From Zonotrichia leucophrys gambelii (taxonomy: Eukaryota > Chordata > Aves > Passeriformes > Passerellidae), in contig NC_088169.1 in the NCBI RefSeq assembly GCF_028769735.1, positions 41,330,729 through 41,394,728 of the forward strand: 64,000 nt of DNA. The letters run 5' to 3'. A program made the translations under genes and the position numbers. Positions 50,801-61,800 of the stretch are shown piece by piece. Under the pieces are notes generated by a model. That model ran no database searches, was not told the origin of the DNA, and saw only the letters and a program-made list of their open reading frames with translations. The stretch's first letter is position 1. Every line of letters starts with the position of its first letter.

Positions 50801-53800
50801 AGCCTTGTTCTGTCCATGAGAATCTACTTCCTGCAGTTATTCTCAGCCTTGGTTCCCAGGCAGAACCAAGACAGGACAGGGCCTTGTACCCCCTGGGCCT
50901 TGGAGCTCTGAAATTTGTTTTGTCTTCCTGCTTAAGGAAAGGCCATGGAAAAGTACTGGGAAAACGAGTTACTAATACAATAGACTGTAGAGCTACAAAT
51001 ACATGTGCAACGAATATAGGAAACACATAAAAGAAAAATAGGCAAAACCCAAACCAGCATCATGTGTGTACAACTGCAATTGTTCTGGCAGAATAACTTA
51101 TTACTGCGATTTCCTGGCACCTCATTTTCCCTGTAGAGCACCCTCTGAGGAACATGAGAGGAGTTTGAAGACAGTCTCCTTATCTACAGTATCTTTCTAC
51201 TGTCCTGATCTGGGGAAGAGGTCACTCAGTCTTTTGGAAGCACAATTTGTAAGATGAGTCAGGACAAAGGCAGGACTTGGAGAGGGCAATTTCATCCATA
51301 GCAAAGATGTAATGTTTTACTTATAATTGGATAGCCACTCCAAGTAATTTCTAAGTCCCAAACAGTTCATACATGTTTTAGGTGCAGTGATTTCAAAGAA
51401 AGTTCAGTATGTGGTGCATACTTTGCAAAGCAAACACCAACACATAATTATCTCCCATAATTATTTAAATACTTCTCAAACAATTTCTTTTCCAAATTAC
51501 ATTACTGTGCAACTGGAACCATTACAAATGATCATATTGTTTAATTAGCCAGTTTCTCCTAATTTCTTCTACATTTCAGATTTTTAATTAACATTTCATA
51601 GCTCTTAAACTGAGTGTAATTACTAACAGCTCACATGAACTCCAAACTAAAATTAAATCTTTTAATAAACTGCTATTCTGAAAACTATAAGGAAATTTAA
51701 TATTTAATAATTAAGCATTTGTTTGACTAAAGTCCTTACCTATTCCAAATTACAAATTAGTTCAACAGTCAACATAAAGATGAAGTAAAGTGCCCAAGCA
51801 GTCTCTGTTTCAGAAATTAAATTAACAACACAGGAAAAAAAAAGTGTATGCTGCATCATATTAAAAAAATGCATGAGATGGAAGGCAGTTTTGACTTGGT
51901 TGAAGATAAAGGCCAGAAAGAAGGCCTAAAAAAGGCTACATTAATGGTAGGAAGCTACCATTTTGGAAGAAGGCAAGGCATTGATTTGTACAATCTGTGA
52001 AAATGCTTAGGGTGCAATCCAAGGTTTGGGAGGTATAGTAGGAGACTGTTCCTTGAGATAAAGAAAGATATTAGAGAAGCAAATAATTTAGATGTGATAG
52101 ACATTAATGGGAAATTATGGAGAAAATCAAGTGAAAGTAAACTCAGCAAGGCTGAGAGGAAAGCAAAAGAATTTTGCTATTTTAAGGAAAATGCTATTTT
52201 AAGAAAGGATTAAGTGTAAAGGGCAATCACCTTGAAAAGTGGAATTCAACCTACCCAGGGAATAGGTTGAAAAGGTCTCCCAGGAGAGGAGCAGAAAGGA
52301 TGGAAGTGTTCTGGAGAGCTGAAAGAATTTTATTAAATACAAAAGCAAAGAACTATGCTATTGCAGAGGAAGGCTACAGAGCACAGTGATAAAACAATAT
52401 GACTGCTTTTAGAACCCTTCAGCAACCTCAGAATAAAAATCACTATACAGAAAGCTTAAATAAGGACACCTATTTATGGACAAGGACACAGGAGCAGCAC
52501 CAGCATGTAGGAGTAATATTGCAAAGGTTATGACACAGGACAAGTTATAGTTTGTAAGGGACATAAGAGGCAACAAAAAAGGTTAATAGAAGGAGTAGAC
52601 AGTGAAAGACTTTATTTCTGTAATGGGAAAAGAGAGCACACAATGAATGAAGCAGGGAAGTCTTAAGTATTCAACACTTACCCTCTTTCAGTCATTTATT
52701 CTCCCCCACTCCAAATTAATTAATCCCACTTTAACAGTTAAACAGCACTGTGAAAGAACAAGCTGGGAATTACTGAGCAGTAGTTATCTGAGCCAGGCCA
52801 GCATCTGAACTGCCCCCCACACTCCTTTAGGAAGTAGGTGAGAATCTCTCTGAACCTAACCCACCTCAAAGTATTGTCAACAACATGAATTTGTTTAAAG
52901 GCAAAAAAGATTTGGACTGAAATTCCTTCTTTAACTAGTTCAGAGCAGAGATTTCTGTCAAAGCCTCCTTTTTTTGGTAACACTCCTATAGAAAAGTATT
53001 ACATGAGAGCCTAAAACAGTGTCCTTAATATTTTGTTGGACTGTTCCCTCTTGCACAGTGAGCTTTACCAGCAGATGAAACAGACAGCAAGAAGAAAAAT
53101 ACTCTCTGATTTAGATGACTGGGTCCTAGTCCTTGTCTCTTATCCACAGTGAAAACAGGCCAGCAGGAAAGGCAGAGGATGATATCTAGTGCTTAGGTGT
53201 ATTTCAGATTTGGGAAATTTCTGTTTGTGCCCTTGAGATAGAGAGAAGAACTGAAAAAAGTTCCCCTACATCAAGGGTGAATGCCCTAATCACCAAATTA
53301 GTTATGGGATTAACAAATAGAAAACTTCCAATTAAGCCTTGGATTTTTTCCAGCTACAATTATTTGATGCATTCAAATGCTTCTGAGACTTTAAATCACA
53401 CTGTTCAGCAAATTTGCAGTTTCTTAGTAAATATAAACACACAGCCCTAATGAATATCGCCTGAAGGTGAACAGAGAAAGAAAGAAAACTTATAATTAGT
53501 TGAGCCAGAATACAATTTTCTGACAAAGTGTTCAGCTGGCAGTTATGGCCTTCATCCCTGCCACCCCACTTCCCCCTGGCTTCTTCTAGTGGATCGTCTC
53601 TGCTTCCAGAGGAAGCCTCTGGCTTGGAAAGCTCTTTGCTTCCTCCATGGCATGGCAGAACTGCAGAGCAGCAGCAGCTACCTCACCATAATATCATTTG
53701 CATTGCATAAATATGGAAAATCAGAGTGTATTATTTCATAAGCAATGCTTTTAAGCTCCATATGTTCCTTGCACTATTCTTATTCACCTGTCTCCCTTCT

Positions 53801-56190
53801 CATCCTCACATTTTAAAAAATAACGCCAAGTTATTATTCAGTCTTTGTAATAGAAGGCATATGCAGAGCAGTAATTAGCAACAAAGGGTGAGAACAGTGT
53901 TTTAGCTAAGTCTTGGAAATATTTCTTATTCACACCCATTGCCTCACTTTTATCAGGCTCACATCTGAGTCAGCAATTTTGCCCAAGCTGTTGTTTGAGG
54001 AGCAATGCAATAGCCAGATGGCAATGGCAGCATCCACATCATCTTCACATTCAGTGCTCACTGAGGAGAGGAAGGAAGCCACATTTATCCTCAGAAAAGG
54101 TCTGGGGAAAGCAGTGCAACTGTTCATCTGTTTGGACTTCATCACCACTCCTCCTGACTGCAAACCATCAGCGTACTGCAGGGGATTGCAGCCAACCATT
54201 CCAGAGCTGCCACTCTGCCTGCCCATTTCTGGTGTCTATAAAACATGTTATCAAAGCCATCTGCACATCTTTCCATAAGGAGACTAGGAATTAATAGATT
54301 TTGGTGGAGTTAGCTTTGCTTCACCTTTCTGATAGTTTTGCATAAGGAAACCATTGCCAAGCTATCATTTTAAACTGCTAAATTTGCGTGTCAGGAGTAC
54401 TTTATTTTCTCCTTATGCTTTAAATCAATCATATTAAACGTTCCTATTGTGTGCCAGTTATGTTTTGCTGTTTGAAAGTGGAACCTAAACTACCAAATAT
54501 TTTATTTTTCACTGTAGGACAAATCCATGTTTGTGGTGAGAGAAATAAGGTTCTGTGAGCAACAGTCTAAAATTTTAAACCCTTGTTTGTCGTCTGGGGT
54601 AAATGTACAACTGAGATTCTCTGAAAAGCATCTTCAGTATCCTTCAGGCTCTAAGAAGCTTTCTCCCAAAAAGGGAATGTTGGCTTAAGAAAGCACAAGT
54701 TCAGCTATTTCCTTCCAGCTGGAGCATGATGGGGTGCACCATTCTACATGCTTGCATTTTACACTCAGCAACCCCATTAAGACTCTTCCAAAAATGAAAG
54801 TATTTACATTATTGACACAGGAATGAGCAACAGGCACACAAGAGAATCAAGCCAAACCTGAGGAGCACGAGTGACAACTCACTGAGTAGCTCAGCCCCAT
54901 ACTGAATGCATATGCTGCATTACTTGACTTGCAGCTCAATTTCACACAGTATGTCATAGAAAGAGGAATTCAAACAGGAAGAGTGAATATCTGCTTCTAA
55001 AAGACAAAAAAAAATTTAATACTCAAGTAGGATTAGATATATTTAGGAATTCCTAAAGGAATTTCAATATAATTCAATTGTATTTGTTCATAAGCAGCAG
55101 CACATTACAGGCAGCCCGTGATTAATATCACCTACAGAAAATGAAAGGCTTGCAGAGAGCTATAATAGTGGTTAATACAATAGAGACAGCAATTTGTTTT
55201 AATGAAAGTTACTCTCAGCCTTCAACTAGCTTGAGAGGCCAAAAAACCCTCTCAGGATCTGCACTGCCCAACTTGCAAGCTTCATTTTAGGTGCCTAGAA
55301 AAGCACTCCTCAAGGAAGTAGGAAAGAGGCAGGTGTCCCTAAAGGCTTCCAGGAGGAAAACCTCTCTGCCCAACTTTCAGCCTTTTTGTCATCAGACAGG
55401 TTCACCTAACACAGTTTAAAAGATTCATCTCTAATCCCAGTAGTTAATGCTGTATTATTAAACACTTCACTTTAATTATGAAGTAAGTATTCGTCAGTCT
55501 TCCTTGGTTTCATTCTGGGTGTGATTACCCTTCCAGGTCTCGGCTGCCAAAAGTTAATGGCTTGATTTCAGAGGTTGGTAGATGTAATTTTACTGTAGAA
55601 TTTCTGCACAGGCAACAACCTATCACCAATAAGAGAAGAAAAATATTGGAATCAGACAAAGAAAAGTTGCAAGAAAAACATGATATGCTGGGGAAAACCA
55701 GTAAATTTAGAATGTATTATTTTTCTCTCATTGTATATACATCTGCAGAATACCTTGATCAATAAACACTTACTAAAGCTAGAGAAACAGAACAAGCAAG
55801 CATTCTTGGCTGGCCTCAGTTATTGTAACCAAAATAGACCAACTTACAGAGAAATGTATTTTTAATTTCATCTTGACAGAGAAAGAAATGAGGTTCATCT
55901 GTGTGGTTCCTAAAGTTCTTCCAAACAAAAAAAGCTGTGTAAGAGTTATTATTAGTTACATAAATCTTGGAAGCTTGTTGCAATCCAGACTGTGATCACT
56001 AATGACTACAGAGCACAAATGACAGTAAAAATTTAGCAACAAAGTGGTTTATCTACCTGAAGCAATAATAGCTGCCCTACACTCCTCCTGGTAACTTCAG
56101 CTTCCTTCCACTTGTCTGACCTGTTTTAGTTCCTTGTTCCCATCACCACAAGATTTCATTTGATCTGTGGGCCCAAATGAACAATTCTAT
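47821..56190. other. Unannotated AT-rich stretch
   Basis: No gene is recognised over about 8.4 kb. TGCTATTTTAAG is repeated at 52175-52186 and 52192-52203. The interval 53530-54290 is GC-richer and carries overlapping frames of 98-121 aa on both strands, none with a domain. The interval of about 55085-55200 reads like possible conserved noncoding DNA, but no comparison is available. Confidence 0.55.
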
Positions 56191-56268
56191 GGGGTGGTTT
56201 TTTGGTTGTTGTTGTTGTGGAGTTTTTTGGTTTGGTTTTGTTTTTTGGGTGTGGTTTTTTTTTGTTGT
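56191..56268. repeat. G/T-only low-complexity tract
   Basis: Apart from one A at 56221, the plus strand contains only G and T over 78 bases, including four TTG units and several T5-T10 runs. On the minus strand this reads as A/C-rich sequence. It makes the start of the 140-aa frame at 56167-56589 an artefact rich in Trp, Phe, Val, Leu and Cys. Confidence 0.92.
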
Positions 56269-59200
56269 CACTGTCTTTTTTTTACAGAAAAGCCCATTCA
56301 CCTTCACCATATACATTGCTCCACTCTCCCTTTCCAGGCATCACCAGGCCTTCTCCTCATCCTTCTCTACCTACCTTCTGGCACCAGGTTGTATGGGATA
56401 CATAGTGCCATGGGAAGGATGAAGTTTCAGCAGAATTCAAGACCTTTTCATGCCTCTGCTGACAAAGCTGCTTTCAATTGTCTCTCTCCTTTCCTTTATG
56501 TAGCCCATGCTGCTGGTCCCTGGGTCTGGATCATTCCAATATTTCCTTCCCCTGCACCTCTACAAGACACCTTTGGTAAAGGTGTCTGAATACTGAAAAG
56601 TATCCCCAGTGACATTCACCACCACTGATTCATCTACTCTTCCTTTAGCTCAGCCACTCTCTGCTTCCTTTTAATACCTTCATTTTAACTCCAAGAAATC
56701 CCACACAGCAGTCACTGAGACTTTTTCAATGTCCAGGATTTGTTCCTTAAAATCCCAAAGCATTTTGTGTCTCTGCGTCTCTCTTCACATTTAATATTGT
56801 TGATTTCTTTGAAAAATACCAAATGAAAACTTATTTTGGCCATTTTCTATCAGTCCTACTTTCCATGGAGACAAATGAGCCAACCTGGCTCTGCCATATC
56901 CCCCATCTCTCCTATAAAACCTGTGCTTCCCAGCTGTCTTACCAGCTGGGAGTCATCTCACCCCACTGTTGACACATCTGCACTGTAAATGTCTATAAGG
57001 CAGCCTGTTAGACACAGATGGTAATTCTTTTGCCTTTGCATCAACAGGGAAATATGTCCCCATAGTGCACCATTCACCTTCCCCCAAGTCACTTTTCAAA
57101 AGAGGACAAATGGGTCGTGTCTCCAAAGTCTCTGCTTTTCTCCATCACCCATAACAGGAACCTCAACAACAAAGTCAGACAGATGCAGCTTGTTAAAATT
57201 AAACAACAAAATAAACCCCCAAATCTGTCTTATAGCTGCCCATGCAAGTTCAACACAACTCAGGAGCTTGTCATGTCTCCTTCCATGTTTCTTCTGAGCC
57301 CCACCACAGTGCAGATCTTGGTCCTGCAACTAGTACATCAGACTTAAATCTGATTTTTTTAAAACTCTATTTCTTCATCAGGAGATCCTTAAGTCCTGCA
57401 CGTTTCCAACTTAAAGCAAAATTGCTCTTCAAAGCTCGTCCCATGGTTCTCCATTGCCTCCAGCCTCCCAAAGCCAGGCCAGTGGTACTCTGTGCAAACA
57501 TTATCACATCACCATTCAGAGCACTGCATGGTATCAGTAACTGTAACAATACTGTATTGCTCTATTCCTTCTTCTCCTGAAATAACTTATTCTCTCATCT
57601 TAAATTCAAATCACTAATTCTTAAGGACAGAGATAATATTTCTGTTCTGCATTTACCTGTTTTGCAGTGGGATACTGTATCATGACTATGCCTTTGAGGT
57701 ATTATAAATACAAGTAAATAACACATACAATAACACAATTACATTGGTTTTGCTTACAGCTATGCAATTTTTCTTGGGCATTAAGCAAAAGAAAAATGAG
57801 ACCTAGCAAATGCTTCTGTGGAACTCCCTCAAATTAGAATATTTCCTTTATGAGAAATGCCACATAACAAATAAGAGAAGAGTAATAGGAAAACATTAGC
57901 AGATTTATGAAATTACCAAAAAGCACAGATATAATTGTATCTAGTTTATTGCTAATTTGTAGGGCTCAGAATACTTCTGTACATTTAGTTTCCTGTGTTT
58001 TCCTGATTTGGCTATGGTTTCTTCATTTTGCTGTAGCTCACAGACTTGAATTTGACAGCACTAGAAAAATAAGGCAAGTCTACAAAGTTGTTTTCACAGA
58101 TTTATCCAAGAGGATAGGAAAAATATTACAAGAATGTCCTACTTTTTTTGATATTCTGAAACTGTAAACCTTCCCAAGTTTTCAAAAGTAGGGTTTCAAG
58201 AGCAATTCTTTCTATTTGTAAGAGGTTATTCAGTTATTCCCATCTGTCAGTAAAAATCAGAAACTGCCCTTTTGGATGGCAGGCAAAAAACTATGCAAGG
58301 TCACCCCTGCAACCTGAAGTTTTTAAAGATCTCTTAAGCTATTTTACAGTTCTGCTTATAAACAGTTACAATAATAGGATTTTTATTACCCCAAAATAAA
58401 ATAATTATCTCTTAATTTTGAAGAAGCACAAAGATATAAATGTTGCACTTTTTAATACCTAGAGCATCCACTGCCATACTGAACCCAACAGCTACTAGGT
58501 CACATATGCACATATACTTGCAAGCAGGGCAGAGCTCATTTGCAGATCTTTAATTTGATGACTTTTTCTTTTCTTTAAATGTTGTTGATCGAAATCAGTG
58601 TCTTAATGTTGCACAGCACTGCCTTTTGTTTACTGCAAGTGATTAGGGCAACCAGTGGCAGTAATTTTTCTCAGCACTATAAAACAACACAAAATAACAC
58701 TTTTCAGTTCTTCATTTATTCATATTACATAAAATACAGCTGGAAATTCACTTAAATTTCAGTACTGCAGTTCATATGCAGACAACAACTAGCTTCTGTC
58801 AAGAGAGTAAAGCTTTAACACACCTTGTGCACAAAACAAGAGAATCCTGTGTTGGTTATGGGATGTAAGGGTTTTTGTGCTGGGGCACGTTCACTGTGAA
58901 TTGGCAATTGCTCTGTGAGCTGCTGAGTTAGGCACTGGCATAACCCTTTGTGTGCAGACTGCATCAGCTTCGCTGAAATTTTTGGTTTGTCAACAGGAAA
59001 ACTAGACAAAACATGCACACTCAGAAGAAAGAATTATTCTGAACGTGTTTTTTCGTGATAGTCTCTGTGTCACATTCAGCAAGGGGAGTTTTAGTTTCCT
59101 GAGATGTCTAATATTCTTCACACATTTCCCAAGTAGTTACTGCACTCCTTTAAATGACTTCTGAGAAAACTCAGAAAATATAATGCAATTCATCCAACCC

Positions 59201-60588
59201 ACATTTCACAAACTTAAAAAGGAATAAAAATGTTGTTAAAGCTGCATAAATGACAACTTAATCCCACATCAGGTAGAGGTAAACATAGCAAGAAGCCAAA
59301 TTAAATGCCATCTCTTTTTCTGTTTTTCTCCTTGGACTGCCACACGCCAAACATTTCATACGATCTATGAGGTTTCCAGGATAATAAAGCAAGAAGATAC
59401 ATTTGTATAATTCTTTTTGTATTTACAGCAAGACAAATTGTCTTGTTTTGAAACACCAGGGCTGATTGGAGTTGTACAACAGGGTATAAAATTGTCATTG
59501 CAGCAGTCTATGCTTGCATATAGTCAAATATCACACTGACAGTACAAGGAGTTCATTGTGCTTTGAAAGAATTGTATCTGTACATTGTTGTCTGAACTAA
59601 ACCCTTGAAATCTTGCTTTGCACTTCTAATTTTTTTAAATTTTACTCTGTTTGCAATGTGTACAGATTGATCCAAGATGCGAATGCAAATCTGGAAAAAT
59701 ACCAGAAAGTTATTTTTACCTTTGTTGTGCTGGCTCTACTAAGATGTTTTGGTATTTACACAAAACATGTTTTCTGTTTGCAATTTTTCTTCTGCTTATT
59801 CTGTGAAAAACTGAAGTGATAGCAACCAATGTTTTGGTGCCTGAAACTATCCTTCCATATTTAAGCTTATGGACTCCATTAAAACCAGACATATTTTGGA
59901 ACACACTGGGAACTAAAGCATTTTCAACAATTTGATCATGATCTGAAAATCTTCTAGAACTAATAAGACCAGATGCCTACACATGGCTTACCCACAGTTT
60001 ACACAGCTCACTCCCACTCCAGCTGAATCCAAGGGTGCCCAGCATCTGGATGGAGAAATCTCCGGGGTGTTCACAACTGCTCCCCCTCACCCTGCGGGCT
60101 AGGGCCCTCATCAAAGCCCAAGACCAAGCAGCATCAGCCCCTTCTGCCACCTTGTGCACTTGTGAATGGGACCAGTTCACTTCACGAGCAGCACAAGGTG
60201 AGAACACAAGGGGCAGATCCAAGGCTCCACAGAGCTCAGTGCCAGTAGGCCACAAATGCAGAAGGCTGAAGTGCAAGCATGGACAAACTCCTAGCATGCA
60301 CCAACTTTTGATTTATGCACTTTCTAGTCCAAAGGGGGCAACTTCCAACGTGACTGGATTTTTCTTTCATTATTTTTGTTCAATGTCTTCATGAACCTCT
60401 AAAACTTAGAGCATCCATTCACTGTCACCTGAGGGGAAAACATTCTATAGCTCAAATAAATGTTGCATGCAGAGGTATTTCTCTGACAGAGTCCTGCTCA
60501 TTTTTGTCATCTATCTCTGAACTGCAACTATTGATAAGATTTCCTCATCCTATCCAAAGCACTCTCTAAAATAAAAAAGACTGACTAT
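56269..60588. other. Unannotated noncoding stretch
   Basis: No gene is recognised. A GC-richer, relatively CpG-containing patch lies at about 59990-60310, with frames of 119 aa (plus) and 106 aa (minus) overlapping each other; neither has a known domain. The rest is AT-rich. Confidence 0.55.
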
Positions 60589-60911
60589 TGTTGTCATTAC
60601 ATTACAAAGGCTCTATTATCATTATATTGCGAGGGTTCCATACTGCTAGAGTTTTGTACGTCCTTGATGTTTCTTGTAGGCAGCTCCTCTAGGGACTGAC
60701 TTTTCCTTGTGCTCACAGCAGCCAACCAACTCCAGCTCCCTCCCCCAACCAACCAACTCTTTTATAGCACTCTTCTTCTTATTGGCTACAGCTGTGGCGT
60801 GTTAAAATCAGGCTTGCCCCTAATCTTTAATAATTAACCCAGCTGTAACTCTTTAGGGGGTAAGATTACTTTCTATCCTACCTTTATTTACTTATATTCT
60901 ACCCCCCTACA
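60589..60911 (-). mobile_element. Endogenous retrovirus LTR (probable solo LTR), minus strand
   Basis: Read on the minus strand, the element starts TGTAGGGGGGTAGAATATAA at 60911 and ends ATGACAACA at 60589, giving TGTAG...CAACA ends of about 323 bp. A TATAAAAG promoter box lies at 60759-60766 (minus strand), about 145 bases into the LTR, a normal place for a U3 promoter. The layout and wording resemble LTRs of passerine ERVL-type elements. No internal retroviral sequence is seen on either side, so it is probably a solo LTR. No clean target duplication was found: ACTAT before and GTCTAT after share only CTAT, out of register by two bases. Confidence 0.65.
60759..60766 (-). promoter_or_regulatory. 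TATA box inside the minus-strand LTR
   Basis: TATAAAAG on the minus strand within the LTR, reading towards lower coordinates. It is the expected core promoter of the former retrovirus. Whether it still drives transcription of flanking DNA is unknown. Confidence 0.5.
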
Positions 60912-61042
60912 GTCTATTTCTAAAAATCTCCTCTTCCCTGAAGTGAGAGTCATGAATGGCAAATCATCATTCCTTCCCAATGCAAAGCAATGCAAATCTA
61001 ATAGGAATAACTAGGAAAACTTCCCAGCTTGCTTGGTGAAGG
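60912..61042. other. Spacer between two LTRs
   Basis: About 130 bases with no recognisable element. I looked for continuation of the CR1 reverse-transcriptase fragment here and did not see it. Confidence 0.5.
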
Positions 61043-61505
61043 TGATGTCTCAGGTTTTAGCTTTTATGTTTTTCAGATTCTCTGCTGCTTTAGTGTGTGG
61101 GTCTGGACTTCATACTAAGGGGTAGTAAGCTCTCTTCATGGAGTAGGCAGACAAAACAATTCCTTCTGTAGCTGGGGACCCAAGGACAGCTGATCCAGAT
61201 CTCAGGCCCAAGAGTATAACAACAGTGGACTGAGTAGAGAAAAACAAAAATGTTGAGGCTTCATGGGCTGGAGCTGTAATTGGACAATTAATTCCAATAT
61301 GCTAATGGACCAAAACTTATGAAAGTGTGAGACCCTGTGACTGGTCATCCATTTTTTTATGACCATTTTAGGTTCACCTGGGTTTTAGCTCTGGCCAGGC
61401 TCTTGTGCTGCCCAAGGTGGATCTATTGAGGCCTCCTAATAAATACCTACTTTATTCTTTAGCTCTGTCTAGTCTCTGTTCCAGGTCAGCCTTCACAAGG
61501 CATCA
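61043..61505 (+). mobile_element. Solo LTR of an endogenous retrovirus, plus strand
   Basis: The 463-bp element has perfect 5-bp terminal inverted repeats, TGATG (61043-61047) and CATCA (61501-61505). It is flanked by the 4-bp duplication AAGG (61039-61042 and 61506-61509). An AATAAA polyadenylation signal lies at 61438-61443, about 60 bases before the end, followed by T-rich sequence and 'CTCTGTCTAGTCTCTGTTCC', as in avian retroviral R/U5 regions. No gag, pol or env sequence is present, so recombination between two LTRs probably removed the provirus. A 4-bp duplication is typical of ERV1-group elements, but the family name is not fixed here. Confidence 0.8.
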
Positions 61506-61509
61506 AAGG

Positions 61510-61800
61510 CACAGAATGCCCTCCAACATCTGTACTTCATGAGGAATTTGAGTACAAAAAACTTTGTAAGAGGGACAGCCCTCAAGTATATCAACCACTG
61601 CTTTCATTTTATATTGCCTGTAAACTTGCTAAGGGTGTATCCTGTGCCATCAGCCAGGTCACTAATGAAGATGTTAAACAGTAGTGGTCCCATTGTCCAG
61701 CCCTGGAGCACACCACTGGTAACTGGTCTCTAGTTTGACTTGCAGCTGATCACAACAATCTTTTGAGTTTATCAGTTCAGCCAGCTTCCAGTACACCTCA
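61510..61800 (-). mobile_element. CR1 LINE ORF2 reverse-transcriptase fragment, degenerate
   Basis: On the minus strand, 61714-61655 reads [20 protein letters not shown]. This is clearly derived from the CR1 reverse-transcriptase block [20 protein letters not shown]. Further along, the block that should be TLSKFADDTKL reads [10 protein letters not shown] and then hits a stop, so the catalytic Asp-Asp pair is gone. Similarity continues to about 61555 (GTTGATATACTTGAGGGC). The fragment is truncated on both sides and cannot make an enzyme. It directly abuts the solo LTR. The limits are approximate, and it is older than the CR1 copy at 21801. Confidence 0.85.

Noticed and set aside
53913..54294. 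Frames of 98-121 aa on both strands
   Set aside because: Three overlapping frames cover the same bases, with no domain or splice support.
56167..56589. 140-aa plus-strand frame with a hydrophobic start
   Set aside because: The apparent membrane segment is produced by the G/T-only tract at 56191-56268, which is translated similarly in overlapping frames.
59977..60394. Frames of 119 aa (plus) and 106 aa (minus) in a CpG-containing patch, considered as a CpG island or pseudogene
   Set aside because: The patch is short, CpG is only mildly raised, the two frames overlap each other, and neither shows a known domain.
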